Positions 1-14,603 of a DNA stretch of 64,000 nucleotides are shown one piece after another. The translations under genes and the position numbers were made by a program. The notes under the pieces are model-generated. The model saw nothing but the letters and a program-made list of their open reading frames with translations. It was not told where the DNA came from and searched no databases. Positions within the stretch are counted from its first letter, which is position 1. Each line of letters begins with the position of its first letter. The stretch comes from Macropodus opercularis (Eukaryota; Chordata; Actinopteri; Anabantiformes; Osphronemidae), in contig CM061105.1 in assembly GCA_030770545.1 (NCBI GenBank), positions 6,865,001 to 6,929,000 of the forward strand, in the 5' to 3' direction.

Positions 1-1064
1 TGGTAGAGTCGGTTCAGCCTCAGCATCTCTGTGCGCATTATAATAAACGGTAATCACCTATACATTCAACTGAGGGAAGGAACGTCTAAGGTACTTTAAA
101 TGCAAAGATTTTATCGTTACAGTCGAACAGTGTTGCTTCCAGAGAACTGCGTCATCCAGCCTCATGACCAGACCTGACAATATTAGACAAGGCAGCTGTT
201 CATGGACGTCGTGATGTGTCTTTCTACTAAAACGAGGCTGTGTCTTGCCGCCTCCTGTGTATGTAGGCCATGAGTGCACTGATCAAGCTGGGTGTTGCTG
301 CATATATAGTAAAACACAGACGCACGTTTAGTTGCACGTTGCTTCCTTCATGGTCGAACTCTGACAAACTTCCTCTCGGTCTGGAATCGGTCATAAATCT
401 GTCCACTCTGTCAAAATAAAAGTTAGTGCACATCTCACCAAACCAAAGTCCCGTCACCGGAGCGAAGGCAGGAAGTGTGTGGTCCCGGCCTCCAGTGTGA
501 CCCACTCACGCTGATGGGCAGTGAGAGGAGGCTTTGATGGTGGTGAATGGGGTACTAATGAGTTGGCCTCATCAATGGCCGGTCTGTATTCTGTCCTCAC
601 TAATGGCCAGGGGACATCTACAGAGCTGCTGATGCTTCATGTAAACATCTCAGCCATCTCACCAGTTTGACCACGACGCTTCATGCTGGGAGGACACTGG
701 TAATGATGCAAGGCTATTGCGCAACAGACGTGTCGGAAGTGACTGGTTTACGTGTCTCTCAGGAACCGTTCTTTCCAGAATAAGGCATTGTGTGGGGCCT
801 GTGGGGTAAAACCAGGGCAGCGGGGCCTCGGCTAAAGCCATCACCTGTTGAACAGCAACTAACAAGCTGCAGTCGTGCAAAATTAAACACGGGCGAGTCT
901 AAATAAACCACAAAGTGTTGCACAAACAGATGAAAGCTGTGAAAACCGGCAGCGGGGACGGTCACTGTGCTTCACGGCGGAGCAGCCTGGAACCAACTGT
1001 TGCCTCAGGTGAAGCGTCGCGTCGGCCGCTGATGAGCCGCTTCGTGGACCGGCGGCAGTCTTAC
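1..1064. other. Left edge, no recognisable gene
   Basis: No open frame here resembles a known protein. If the exon at 1065 is real, this is the beginning of its first intron on the minus strand. Confidence 0.4.
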
Positions 1065-1440
1065 CTGGCCCGGGTGCAGATCAGTCAGGTCTAGCGGCGT
1101 CTCCCTTCAGTGGAGCCGAACTGTATCCGCCAACAGACTGGGAGGAGACGTTTCCCTGCGCCGCGTCGCTCACGGAGCAAAGTCACTAACGTGTTTACAC
1201 CGTGGACTGGAAAACCAGTCGATTCCTGCCGCTTTTCCAACTCCGCTAACGGTTGTGTTTAATGTTGAACTGTCATTTACTTTTTCCTTCCTTGCCTGCA
1301 AGACTAGTGTCCAGTCTTCCTTCCCTCTCCTCCTCTAGTTGGACGCTTCTCGACGACAGCCGAGCTTAGTCGACGACAGGCGGACCAGCCGAGGCGCTGG
1401 CGGATGTTCACCGCGTCAAGCTCGGCGCCGCTCAACACAC
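1065..1440 (-). promoter_or_regulatory. CpG-rich promoter and probable non-coding first exon of an unidentified minus-strand gene
   Basis: The stretch from about 960 to 1520 is much richer in G+C and CpG than its surroundings, as expected of a vertebrate promoter. On the minus strand it carries a strong splice donor (CCAG|GTAAGA) whose exon side starts at 1065. No convincing reading frame lies upstream of it, so I read it as a 5' untranslated exon of a gene continuing leftward out of the window. The 5' limit is a guess. In human the neighbour downstream of WLS is DIRAS3/GNG12, and GNG12 has non-coding 5' exons, but nothing in the sequence identifies the gene. Confidence 0.35.
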
Positions 1441-2784
1441 CACTTCCGGATGAGGTTTTCACAATAAGACCCCGGGGTCACTCTCATCTGTGTGAGGAAA
1501 ACAAGTCACCGACGCGCCACAAGCGATCAAAGGTAAAACCAGAGTTAGAACGTTAGTGTCGTGGACTAACGTCATATAATACATGTGTACATAAAACCGA
1601 ATAACTCACAAATTAAACAAAACAGTCACGTGTACAACAATGTTTCTAAATACTTTGCAAAGCACAACATTCAAGTAGTAGCAGAGGAAAAGCTGCAGGT
1701 CCTTCAAACTGCTTTAAACGCTAAAGAAGGAACTTCCTGTCTCTCGCCAACTCTGTACTTAATACGACTGAGAAGAGGAAAATGGAAGTTTGTTGCTCTC
1801 CTATAAACCCAGCAGAGACGCACTGTTCAAACACAGCCTGCAGCTTTTTCATAGCTTTGCAAAAAAGAAAAACTCCTTTACATGGTTTACTTCTTTAATA
1901 AACGCCCAACCATGGACAATGTGTGTATATTATTTATATATAAAATAATGAGTCAGTATTTCAGAGCAAACAGTATAACAACATGTGAGGGTTTTTTTAT
2001 CTAAATTAGAATAAAAGCGAACACCAGCTAAGAACCATGTGTAATGAGCTACAGTCAAGTTCCAACAACACTGACAGAAGGATACATAGTGTGTGAAGCC
2101 AAAAGCATTTTATAAAAAATAGATATCTACATTGTAACATGACACATGGACAGTATGCATTTATATATTTAATACATACCATTAATACGGTTTGTACACC
2201 TCCCCCAGTGACATAAAAGAGTGATAGCAGGACTCACATCATCTACGTTCTATCATAGAATATGTATACTGTATGAGACAGGCTAAGGCCGTAACTGAGC
2301 AGGTAATGAAGTATGATCAAACGGCAAATAAATCACCTCCACAGAACAATGGCCATCTTTGTCAGAGGATCAGGTCTTTACAAAGTGTTGAGCACAACCA
2401 CACCAGACTTTGAAACAGGAGTGTGATCGTTGCTAAACAATTTTTGACTTACTTGCAGCTTTTCAGTACCTGATGGCTCGTGCTTAGTGTTGTTCAGCAC
2501 ACAACATAGTTTACACAAAGTATGAAACGCTGTAAACTGTGAAAATTGAACAATGAAACGAAAAGGAATGATAATATGAAAGGTGTTGATAATATTGAAC
2601 TACACAACAGATACCACAGATATTTTGGGAACTGGGTGGCTTATAGCAACACAGCTGAAGGTTTGGTGGTGGGAAAAAGGGCAACTGCAGAGCGTGCAAA
2701 GTGGGCTGTCAATGCAGTTTCAGGACCAGGAAACCTAAAGGCAAAACTCCCATCAGTGGTGCAGTAGGTTAGTAACAATGACAT

Positions 2785-5700
2785 CTACTCCTGAGCATCT
2801 TTGCCAGTCATCTTGTAGATCTCGGTGGGACCGTCACTGCGGCTAATGGTAGTAGTCAGTTGGATGTCCTCTCCACTATTTGCGCCTGCACCTGCACAAA
2901 AACAATAATACAACTTGAACAGAAACCAACGTTGAGGTCAGTCTCATTGTTTTCACACATTACTTGTGCCATCAGTCCATCAGGACTAATGAGCAGCAGT
3001 TCATTTTAACAGAGAGAAGGAGTTCTTCTATAAAACCAAGGACATGTATAAAAGGACTCCAGACTTTGGACCAAATATGTATTTTGTTCTTTGGGTTTGT
3101 GCCATCTCCATCTAATGCATCTCCACTTGATTTATCTGCAGTCGCTCAACCTGAATAATGTCAGCATGTCAGACACTGAATTAAAAGTAGAGAGTTGATC
3201 AAGTAACGCAACCACTCAAGCAGACACAGCTCCCATAAGGCTGGCCAATGCACTTTAAGGGAACTCCCAGAATTTCATACTTTGTTTTTCTCCCCGTGTC
3301 ACCCGCATCAGGAGGTGGGTGGGTGCTTTTCAGTAATTGCTTATTCTTACATCACTGCTCCCTTTCCTTCACATTTGGAAGAAAGCCAAAGGTGGCCAAC
3401 AACTCTTGGGCCAAAGAGACCCTTGTTTTCCTTACTTTTCTTTTCCCCTGGGAATCTGGGTCCTTCTCAATCACGAGCGCCCCCCCCCCTGCAAAGTAAA
3501 CTTTGAATGAATAGGGGGATTTACAGCAGAGGATAGATCCTTGCCTCCTATTAGAATGAGCTGAGAGATCAATTAAATTTAACTTCTTAAATTGAATGCA
3601 ATACATTGATGACAACAGTATGTAAAATTACAGTAATAATTATTAACTTTTTTCCCCCCTTTGTTTATATCCTAGACTGAAATGCTACAATAGCTTGTTT
3701 CCATGAGGAACCTGTCTCAACCCCTTTCTCTATTATACATGAACGGAATCATTTAGAACGGTCAAAAAGCAAGTGAAATATTTTGCACTGACCACTTGAC
3801 TGCTCGTCTCCATAGCGTTTGTGAGAAGGTGCGTAAAGGAACATGATGGCAAAGACGTACAAGTTCCACATTCCATAAATGCCAGTGAAGAAGGCGCTGT
3901 TCACCTGCACCGTCTGTTCTCCCCATTGCCAGTGACCCTCATTAACCTGGGTAAAAAAAACCCAAGTTATTGTTTCATCCTTTGACCTAAGTAAAGAGCT
4001 CAAAGTCATTGTGACAAGAAAAAAATAAGTTTTGTTTTGTTTCTTTAGACACACCTGACTGATGATGAAAAAGATGACAGTCATGGCAGCACAGGCCAGA
4101 GTGACCAACATCAGGAACTTGAATCTGAAAATTAGACCCTGAAGAGTAATACATTGAAAGAGTTAGTAAGAAAGAAAGCAAATCAAACATTACATATAGT
4201 AAAGCAATACCCTTGCGTGTTTTACTTTACTACTAAAAATGTAAACAAGACACGAATCACACCTCATAATGCAGGCGTCTGGCATTGGACATTGCAGGCA
4301 GGGACGTCCTTTTACCACTGATATTGCGGAAGACTTGATAAACCATGAAGCAAAGGAAGAGGAAGTAGAGACACGCACATATTCCTGCCACAATTATGAA
4401 TGCCATCTGAAACGCCAGTCAAAGGAATAACCAGCGAAATGAGGTGGCACATACAATAGCCACATGGGAGATGCGCTAAGCTTTTAAAACACATGTACAG
4501 CTTACAAGTGGGACAAGTTTTATATTTATACAACGCATCTACACGCATCTAAACAAGTCTTGCTTATATAACCTTAAAATACTTCTGTGCATTCTACTGC
4601 GGTAGTAGAAGTCTGTCTGCTGTGGGCCTTATAAAGATTTGATTACCCTTATTATAGACGCTGTACCAACTGTAACCACGGAGTCAGGGATGCATCACAC
4701 TTCTCCTTTTAATGAGTGGCAGAAACAAGATCAAAGACCAAACAATAAAGTGACATCTTTAGCAGTTTACTCGAAGAGGTCCTTTTTAGCATCGAGCCTC
4801 TTTTTCTCAACAAACGAAACACACACCTGTGTGAGAACTTATTGATATAATCCACTCCCTACTTAAATCTGAAACGTCTCTGTAGCAAGTACATGAACGC
4901 ATGCACAATCCCGAGACCCTAGGCAATGCTTTCACATATGGCATTCTTAAATTATTTCTCACATCACGTTCCAGTTCACGTGAGCCAAGCAGAACCTCTC
5001 ACACACAAACTAACATTGCCACCACCAGAGACATGAATATGATCCAGCGATCAGCAACCATGACCATGTTTACGGGGCTTTAGAAGCTTGTCTCTTGTAT
5101 AATGAATGCACAACATTTGTACAGACAAGCTGTTTAAAGCGCTTCTCTCTCTTTTTCGGTTACTGTCAAATAGTGTTTAAAGGATACTGCCAGCTCAGTT
5201 CCTACTTCAGATGCCCAGATGCTGTAGAAGGGATTTGTCAGCTGGACACCTCTGCTCATACAACAGAAAAACTATCGTTAGTTGTGTCCAAATTATATTA
5301 TACTGCACCATAAAATATCGCTTTTAGGAACAGTTCTCTAGTTGTGAGTGAAGGAAATCAGACTCTCACCTCTCGCACATGTCAAAGATAAAGAGACAGA
5401 AGGAGCCAAAGACAATGGGTCCAACCTGCTTCCAATAAACTGACAAACGGTTCCTCTCCGTCTGGTCCTGAAAGACAAAACGTGGTGTTAAAAAAAACTG
5501 GCAGTGAGTCTAAACTGGTCCAGCTTTATTTATTGAGCAGTTACTGAATACTGGAATAATCAGAGATCACTTCAGAATATGGATTTTAAATAATAAATGA
5601 ATTAAACGCAGTTAAGATCTGGACACCTGATATGCAATGTTAGGTGACATGACTAATTTCTCAATTTACACTAAAGTTCGGCATATACAAAGCATTAAGT

Positions 5701-8700
5701 TGTCTGTTTCTTATGGTTACCCCTCACAAAGACAAGACAAAAAAAAACATACATGATCTCAATACTTAAAAATTAAGGGGAAAAAATATAGAAAGTCAAC
5801 GGTATATGTGCCAGTCTTACTGAATTCTGGTATGCCTCAATATATTATATATCTATCTATGTGGAATAAAGAGGGAAGTTTACATAGGCACTGAAGTGTC
5901 AGTTCCTTTTGTTGCTAAATGTGGGAACGAGGTTGGTGAGTCTGAATGTCAAATGTCTGAAATGTGTCAAGTACAATACCATGAGGTGCTCGCCACAGAA
6001 GATGATCCAAAAGGAGAGCAGCATGGAGTAGAAGATGCCCTGCCTGATGTCTCCAAAAAGCAGCATCCAGGTCCAGTTAAAGCCAATGGAAAACCACTCC
6101 ACTGGGATGTTGATGAAAGTCATGGAAATGCCTAGAGCCAAAATTAACCTGTAGGAGCACAAAGAGCCTTAAAACTACAATCCTACATCATTATTACCTT
6201 TTTGAATTTAAAGACACACCATTGTGCCTTTTCTGGTGCACGTGTGTCAAATCCAGCAATGAATGGTGCGTTTAAATGTGCAATTAAATATTTTATATGC
6301 AGATGCCCGACGATGATGGAATAATTTAAATCAGTATTCAAAGCAGTACATTTCCTGTAGCATTAGCAATTGCTTTCAGATGTTTAAGATAAATGAATGA
6401 GGGCAAATACACATCTTTGTAATTAGAAAAGCAGTCTGGAAATTAAATTTAGGGCATCTTTCATAGACAAGGTTAACAAAGAGACTGGAGTGAATCATCC
6501 AAAGCAGACACAATCTGTGTTTACCACGATGCTCCACATGCAGAAGCGCACTCATTAGATAGGCTATTATTGATTAAATGGTCTGCTCCGCTATAAGAAC
6601 ACTGTGTCCTATACAGTTCTACCAAACTCACTACCTGATCAAATAGCCTCACTATTACAGCTAACCTCGCACGACCCCGAGGTCAGTCCAGATCAGTATC
6701 AATCGCTACGTTCCACACAAAGACGGGGCTGCCTTCCAAGCGTCTACAGCGGGTCCAAGCATGCTGCCCGTAGATGAAAGCATGATTATAAATATTCAAA
6801 ATATGAGAGAAAGGAGAAAAAAAGTAAACAGTGACCTTGGTAAAACATTGGAAAACATTGGTACAAATTTGATTGTACTGATCGTAAGGCACTAAAAATT
6901 CCTCTCCTGATCGTCAGCAAAAAGTGAAACCACATTGGACTGGTATGCGGGGATACGCAGACATACCAGCATTATCTGTCTGTGTGAATGCATGTGCGTG
7001 TCTAAGATAAAGAGCAGAGTATGAAAACCAAACCAGGTTTAGCTGGATATTTTGTCATATGAAAGGAAGAAAAGCACAGGCATAACTAATATGCCTAATG
7101 AATAAAGTTGAATTAATATGAGTAATTAGGGGTTTTACATGAAAGGGCCTAATCCTTGCATTTGGTCTGTATCATTTATGCTTTAATCCCAACCACAACA
7201 AGTCACATTTGTATTTTTGCCTCTTCCAATTAAAAACAAAAAAAAAAAAACAAATGAAAATTAAGATGAGGGATGTTTAAAACGTAATACAGTAACTGAT
7301 TTTATGAACCTCCCACTCAGTTCCCAGGCACATCTGTCCTCTTAGTTCAGAGGAAATGTGAGGTTTACCATTCTGACACCTTGGTGGACTAGCATGACAG
7401 GAGACGCTGGTAAAGCTTTTACAACATGAAAAAATCATCTCAACTCGTACTTCCTGAGAGCTTGCTGGTCATTTGGGAGTAAAAGCCACGAGCTGGAAAA
7501 CACAGCTGACATTTGCTATGTGTGCGTGTTTCTGTGCATGTCGTGTCTCACTAGCTTGTGTGTGCGCAACATGTGGTGGTTGCGTGCTAGCTTGCAGATA
7601 TTGTAACACATTTCACGCTTAGCCAGGTTCTTCCTCTGGTGCATAGCATCTTACTGATCTGTCTTCCCAACACAGCAGGAGGTTAGACAAACACCGGGGT
7701 CAAAGCATAGCTCTAACTTTCCACAGCATGGCATTCTAACTATCTGCTTCAGGCAAAACTATATCTATTTTGTGAATGAATGTTCACCCGCCCCCAACAA
7801 ATTTTAGATTGTATCGCCGCTAAATAAATAGTGATGACATTTGACTTTTACAAAGGAAACCAAGCAAGAACAAACTTCTCATTTTCTTAGAGATGAACCC
7901 TACATAACCTTTCTCAAATGCCCTCAGTATCTTCTATCTACAGTTGCAAGAAAACGTATGTGAACCTTTTGGGATTACATGGATTTCTGCAGAAATTGGT
8001 CATAACTCTAGCCTTGACAATGACAATTTCTGGTTATCTTGGATTAGAGATTGGCTTAAACATGAAACAGCACCGATACAGATAAGGGAGCAGCCTTACT
8101 TCTCTAGCAGCACAGGAGGTCTGCTCATGAGGGTGATACGCCTCCAGTACCAGATCATGATGATGAGGATGCTGGGGGTGAGGAAGGTCTTCATGCCAAA
8201 CCAAACTTTGGTGAACCCTCCATTCTGGTGGATGCTCTGGTGATAAAACAAATAGCACCAGGGTTGACTCTTTCTTATAGACACACAGCGATTAATAAAC
8301 TTCATATTACTATTGAAGGCTGTGTGGGTTCAACTCTAACATTAAATCAGTAAAATGCTCTGAAGTCAGAATGAAAACTTACAACAAGACGAATGTCCTT
8401 AATTTCTCCAATCCCCACATTCTTCCTCTTGCCATCTTCAACAGGCAGGCGAATGTTGAGAAGATAGTACTTATGGGCCACGCTACCAACTTCCATGAAG
8501 GGCAGCACGTCACACTCATAGTAGCGTCCCTCATTCTCAATTGTCTGGACAGAACACGGCAGCACAAAAATGTACATATTAAAATGTCTAACCACATAAA
8601 AAGCCACAGCCTGCAGGTAAGTCAGGCCTCATAATTACAGCTCACTTTGCTGCATATCATATGTAAGAACCTGAAGTAAGAAAGTTAAAGTCTACATTGG

Positions 8701-10935
8701 CAAAATATTAACCATAACCATGTCAAAATGCTATGAATACTTGACACAAAATGTCTCTACACATGTCTAATGGCTTAACTCAAGAGTTGTTCTTCTAAAG
8801 ATGAACTATAGTGAAGCACAGAAAGTGGCATTTGCCCACCTTGGAAGTGGTAAAGTTGCAGTTGAGCTTCCTCTCTTCAGAAGAGTGAGCCATCTCTGTC
8901 CACTCACTCAGTGTGTTGTCTCTGTAGGCCAGGCGTACGTCAATAGTGACCATAGCCCCATCCACTGAAAACATGAATTAGCACAGTCATGTTTTTTTAG
9001 ATTGTTTAAACATTTATCCATGTATTCACTGAAACTCATATTTATTCCAAATTTTCAATCCTGCAAAAAAAAGATCATTTTCTAGCAAACATGTAAAAAT
9101 TATTCTGAATGCACCGTTTTGAATGGACATTTGTTTTGAAGACACAGACCTACTGGCTGTCGCCTATTATCCCAGCGATGGGATTAAATGAAGTCCTGAT
9201 GATGGACAGCCATGCCCTTCTAACTTCAAGTCCAGCAAACAGACTATGCAGCTAGCACCGAGACAGGGTTTTCACATGCTATATACTCAATCACAAATTT
9301 TGAAAGAACATTCAAATCATTCAATTGATTTAAAAGGCTGCCTTTTAAGATAAAGTTTTTTTTTTGTTTGTTTAAATAATTCTTTACTTTACTTGTAAGT
9401 TGGACCATGCCATCACAACTTAAAAATAAAATATTTTCTGCATGTAAACATTCAAATAGTGAAAAACCTTGAGGTGGCCCCTAACAGCCAAGCCCTGTGA
9501 CTGCAGCAAAAACATCCAAAGCAAAGCTATTAAAACTGCATCTTTAGATCGCATTACAAAGCCAAGTGTTCTCTCCTCCAGCCCTCCAGAGTGTCTCTTG
9601 TGCTGTTATGAAACAAGCTGGATTGAACAGAAAGAAACCCAGTGGCCTGTGCTGTGAGAAAAAAAAATTGAAGCAGAGGGAAAGGGAACCAGACGAGAGC
9701 TGGCAGCCCAATGTCTCCAATGCCCTCCACTCTGTCCCATTGGTGGAGCCAGACGCCCGCAAACGTCGGCTCGCTTCATGCAAACATTCCTCTCCAGTCC
9801 AGTGGCCATTGCCACGGAAACTAAGCCTCCTCAACAGCTGTGTTATTGCTGGACCCTGGCCAACGAGTGCTTGATGATCGGGTGGAGTGGGGCAGGTGGG
9901 TGGAGTGGTTAATAAGAGCGACGCTCTTGTCTAGGATAAGTATTGTTCCACAGATAAGGTAGTCAAGGAAAAGGAATTTGTTATACAGTTGCAGAACAAA
10001 TCCTGCCCACTCCTGGCACAGTATGAACTGCAGTCAGGATTTAAACAGACGACCCGACGCCATTTTGTTAAATGAGCCATCCAATATCTTTAGGTTTAGA
10101 CATTGTACCATTATATCAGACGTGTCAGACAACAGAAAAAAGTTTTGCAATTTGGTGTTTGGTCTACTACTAGTCTTTCTATCCCCAGTATCAATTAAAC
10201 AAAGTTTAATTATACCCTAGACCAACAACAGTGGTGCAGGACAGCTGAATTAATGCTAATAATTAGATGTAAATGAATGGGTTCTGCTGCACTTCCTGGT
10301 CAGCGCTATTTTCAGCATCTACAGTGCTCTGCTCCCTTTACATTCACATGTTCACAGGAAGATCAAAATGAGTTTCCAGCATCTGGCTGAAAGACCCATC
10401 TGTGGTCCAAGCTGACTCACTGACTCGCCTGTCTGGCAGCCAGGCAGTAAACAACCCACAGCCCCCTAACACATTTCCAAGGCCACGAATCTGAGCACAC
10501 AAAAGATGTTGATGAGTTTGCCACCATTGTAACAGGACAGTCCTGTGACAACTGTTTGGACAAGTCGGACCAAAAAGGCTGGGTCATAGATTTGAGAAGG
10601 CCCCTTCATCATTAGTCTTACTTTTGCAGAAATGAGAAACAAAGCTTAAGGTGCACATGTGAGACAAGACATTTCAGAGGTTGTTCAGAAGTGCTTACAT
10701 TTCTGTGTACAGCTTATAAATTCCATAAGATGAATTTCCAACACATCACGTCACTAATTACACAATCAAATCTGTTCTATCCAAGGATCCAAACCTCCAA
10801 TGTTCATAATAAAAAGGTTCTCTTTCTTTTTCTGCTTCCTCACAAGCATTGATACGCATCCACTTACACTCTACAAAACGTTGTTTGACACTGGGTGGAG
10901 CTGTGAAATGATTAACTGCTGGTGTGTTGACATCC

Positions 10936-10979
<44 letters not shown>

Positions 10980-13900
10980 ACCAGAAACCAAGGGGCCATA
11001 TGACACTAAACCTACTAAAAGGTAGCGTCCTGGCCAAAAACGTGAGCCAATATTTGATATTCTAGATAGATTTGGTTCTTCAAAGATTTAGTATTACTGA
11101 AGCATTTAAGATTATTTTGGTTTGAATGGTCCTTTGGTAGAGGTTATAGCACCATATAATGGAATGTCCTTATCCATTAATCTGCATCACTGTCTAAACA
11201 ATTCACAGAATTCCAGCAACATTGTACCCAAAAAAATTTAGTTTTTTTCCTGATCTGTGCAAATCTGTCACGATGTTAACATTTAAATTACATTTATATG
11301 ACTTTGTAATTTCCAAATACAGAATTTATTACACCTAAAAACTGAAATCTACTAGACAGGGATGATATCTTATATAAAATACATATGCCGGTTAGTTTTA
11401 GAACTGGTTAATGAAAAATTCATTAACTAGAACCGGGTCCAGATTACCTCCCTCCTATATCTTCATTGCCCAGGGGTGTCTAACAAGCCCCCTACAAAAA
11501 ACCCTGAGGGTCCACCGCTATAGAGAACAAGCAGCAGGACATCCATCATTGTTTGCTGCCCATCGGTGTAATAGAAATCCAATCTCCTGAAAAAGACACA
11601 TTCCTGAGAGTTCCTCAAGCATTGACCATGAAAACCTGAAAAAAAAAAAACAGGACACCGACCTGCCAGATAGATACTATAAAAAGGTACACAGCCACAG
11701 CTAACGTTTGATCAGTTCTGTACTTGAAAGTGAGACACTAATAAAATAACAAAGAAAAAATTACACAGAAAATTTGTTCTTTAACATCTAAATTGTAAGA
11801 CAGTATGCGTCTGTTGTGAGTTCATGTGAGCTTTTCTTTCTTCTCATACACTAAGAAACGCATGTCGTGCAGCCCTGAATCCCTGATTTTTTGACCTACT
11901 GTGCATCCTAAATGTAAGAAAGAAAAACCCATAAGAAACCATGGTTCTCACCTATCTGGTTGTGCATCTTGAAAGCAATGTCAAACTGCAGGATCACAAG
12001 CATAAACTGGAACCAGTGGCTCATCTCCTTGTTAGGCAGAGGAATGTGGACTGCAAATACAATGTTGTTGGCCTCAATCCTCTTGGCCATGGCCTCCTCA
12101 AATGTCCTGATCTTGGTACACTGGTTGGGACCCCAAGGCATTAACCACTTTGTGTCGTCGTTGGAACTGATTTTATCCACACATTTAGTGGCCAAGTAGT
12201 GGACCGCCGTGGTGGGGCTGGGAGCTTGAGAGGCAAAGACAGAGTGGGCATTAGGATGGTTGCCATAATGAAATACACCAGTCAAGCATGTCACAGTTCT
12301 GCGCAGGCATCTTTTTCCTCTCTGAATAATAAATAAATAAAAACTAAACTCAAAGCACTTTGAATTAAGCTATGCATAGACAATCTTAACCTCTTGGCAA
12401 TCATCAGGAATGGTCAACAGCCTGGGTTTGAGCCAAATCCTGTCCAAACACTTAATAACTTTTAACACCGTTTACAAAATGCCTGGTAGTCAGGCTCTCG
12501 CTCCCCATCTATCTGAAGTGACAGGGAGAGGAAAATTCCCGAAAGCTCTCAGGCACCAATTACACTGTTTATGCATTGAGATTCATGAGCTTGACAAGAC
12601 TGGTTATTGTAGTCTTCACTCTCAGAATTTCTATAGTGCTTGTGAAAAGCTCTCTCATCATTAAGAGAACACAAACCCTTTGATCTCCGTTTGTAAAAGC
12701 TGGAGGACTAGAGTGAATGTTGAGCTTGTAAGCCGCAGTGCAGCCTCGAAGCCAAACGATAAACTTACAGCTCAAAACTCAACACCGCACAAGTGTGATG
12801 AGTCAGACAGTCAGCTACATAAGACTGATGAAAGGAAATAAATTAAGCAGACAGACATGGACTTCTCTTTTTTGGGCAAACACTATGAATGAGATTGAAA
12901 ATAATGATGGAGGCAGCAAGGCTCTAAACAGCTTTAAAGACAAATGTCATACACAAAAGTCCTTGTGAAGACTAAACAACCTAAAATCCGACTAAAGTTC
13001 TGGGTGTTTGACAATAAGTGGCCATGTGTCCATGTCCACCTTTATTTCAGTCAGTCTGTAAACAAAAATCCCTAATCATGCCAAGGGGTTAATGACACAT
13101 CTGGGTAGAATACATAACCTATAATTACTGTCAAAAGAATTTTTCTGAGAAGTGTCAACTCTGTGAAGGGAACATGAAAGAGTTTAGTTTCAGCTCATGA
13201 AAAGATTAGCGACATGTCTAAGACGGTTCAAAGCTGTAATCACCGTCAGATGTGCTCCTTGCAAGCACCAACATGTAAAGAATGCTTAGAGTGAACAATG
13301 AACAGTCACGGAAAAATAAAATGCATAGCGAACACCCAACAATCTGAATTAAACCCAGTTATGTGGAACCCCTTGAAATTCAATTATCCAGTGACCCTGG
13401 GCGTCCAGAAGCACATGGGCTCCTCCAGCCTCCACTGCAGTGTGTCCAGGATAATGGTCGTCCCCTCAGCCCGCTGACCTCACGCCGTGTTCCCGGGTTT
13501 GTTGGGAAACAAGGGGAGAAAACCCCCTTTCTACTCAATTACCCCTGCCGCCCCCAGCCACCGAGCAAACACAAAAGGAATCTGGCTTCATTAAAACCAT
13601 CTCAGCCAGGACCCAAACCAAACAAGCTAATTTATCAGCAGCCATGCAAGGGAGTGAGGCGGCCTGCAGGGACGCAGAGGCCGTCAACAGACCCCAGATC
13701 CACGAAGACGGACATCTTTCACTTCATGTGTCTGTAGCTGCTGTGTGGCCGAGGGAGACGCGAGTGGGTGGATATGAAGAAACTTGACAGCAACTCCGAT
13801 ACAGGCCTCAAGGTAAAACACAACTGACAGCTGTGTGTGTCTGTGTGTGTCCTTGTGCGTTTCATGTGCACCACTGCCTGCCGCAATGAACACGGAACTA

Positions 13901-14603
13901 GGAGGAAAGAGGAGCGAGCCTGGATGCGCTCGGCTGCGAGGCCACGGGGATTCAGGAAAGAAGGGAAGGAGTCAAAGGAAGGTGGAGATGCTGCCTGGGG
14001 GCCCACGCGGCAGACAGACGTGATCGTGATAAGGAGGGGGAGGCAGCACCGTTCGAGTTTGGATCAAAGAAGTGGGGGGGGGCACAAAAGGCTCCGTGTA
14101 TTGCAGCACATCCCCGTGTTGTAATGTGTAAGTTACTCCATACAAGTATTTGTCCCGGGTTATATTTAGGATCAATAAAAAGGGAACCGACCGTCCCGGC
14201 CACGCACACGACGAACACCTTAACACAAAGCAGTGATTTAGCGGCGGCGCACTTCGCCTGCTCCTGTGACAAAGTGCTTCAGCGCCTCGTCCGTTCGCGG
14301 CTCGGTCGGGCCCAGGTAAAACAAACAAAAACCCATCTGAAAGTTACCACGTTTCGCCTCCTCGTCCTCACGGAAGCGTTCGACGCGGCGGCGAAAACTT
14401 TGGGCTTTTAACCGTCTTACACGTCGGGCACGCGCGCGCGCGCAGAGTCAGTTAGCTAAACAGAAGAAAATGCTAAAAGTGAAGCGTGAAAACTTACCAA
14501 TTAATCCTCCCACCATGAAGGAGAACGCCTGGCACAGCAGCAGCAGAACCCCCACTATCACCAACTTTTTGGTGCTCATGTTCTCTATAATAGCTCCCGC
14601 CAT
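2785..14603 (-). CDS. wls: Wntless (Wls/GPR177/Evi), Wnt cargo receptor
   Basis: Wls binds lipid-modified Wnt in the ER and carries it through the Golgi to the surface. Coding exons (minus): 14603-14498, 12224-11952, 8964-8840, 8544-8383, 8236-8100, 6148-5980, 5467-5370, 5251-5188, 4406-4263, 4138-4055, 3946-3793, 2885-2785. All junctions are GT-AG and phases agree, giving 538 residues (540 with an alternative acceptor at 2891); human WLS is 541. The start MAGAIIENMSTKK matches the family exactly and opens the first membrane segment. The lumenal domain includes KWLMPWGPNQC and EGRYYECDVLPFME. The multi-pass core includes SMTFINIPVEWFSIGF and FYSIW. The YEGL endocytosis motif is intact across the 4263/4138 junction, and the tail ends KDAQE where human ends KEAQE (ER retrieval). 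A weak ATTAAA (rc) lies at 1894-1899. Identification is secure. Confidence 0.97.
7942..8040. mobile_element. Fragment of a Tc1/mariner-type DNA transposon end
   Basis: The segment starting CAGTTGCAAGAAAACGTATG and continuing into GTGAACC... resembles the terminal part of a transposon family spread through fish and frog genomes (typical start CAGTTGCAAGAAAAAGTATG). Only one end is present; I found no matching inverted partner. It lies in a wls intron and ends about 60 bp from the exon at 8100-8236. The family assignment is from memory. Confidence 0.45.
10939..10978. repeat. (CA)n microsatellite in a wls intron
   Basis: Uninterrupted CA dinucleotide run of about 20 units in the long wls intron between the exons at 8840-8964 and 11952-12224. 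Confidence 0.95.
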
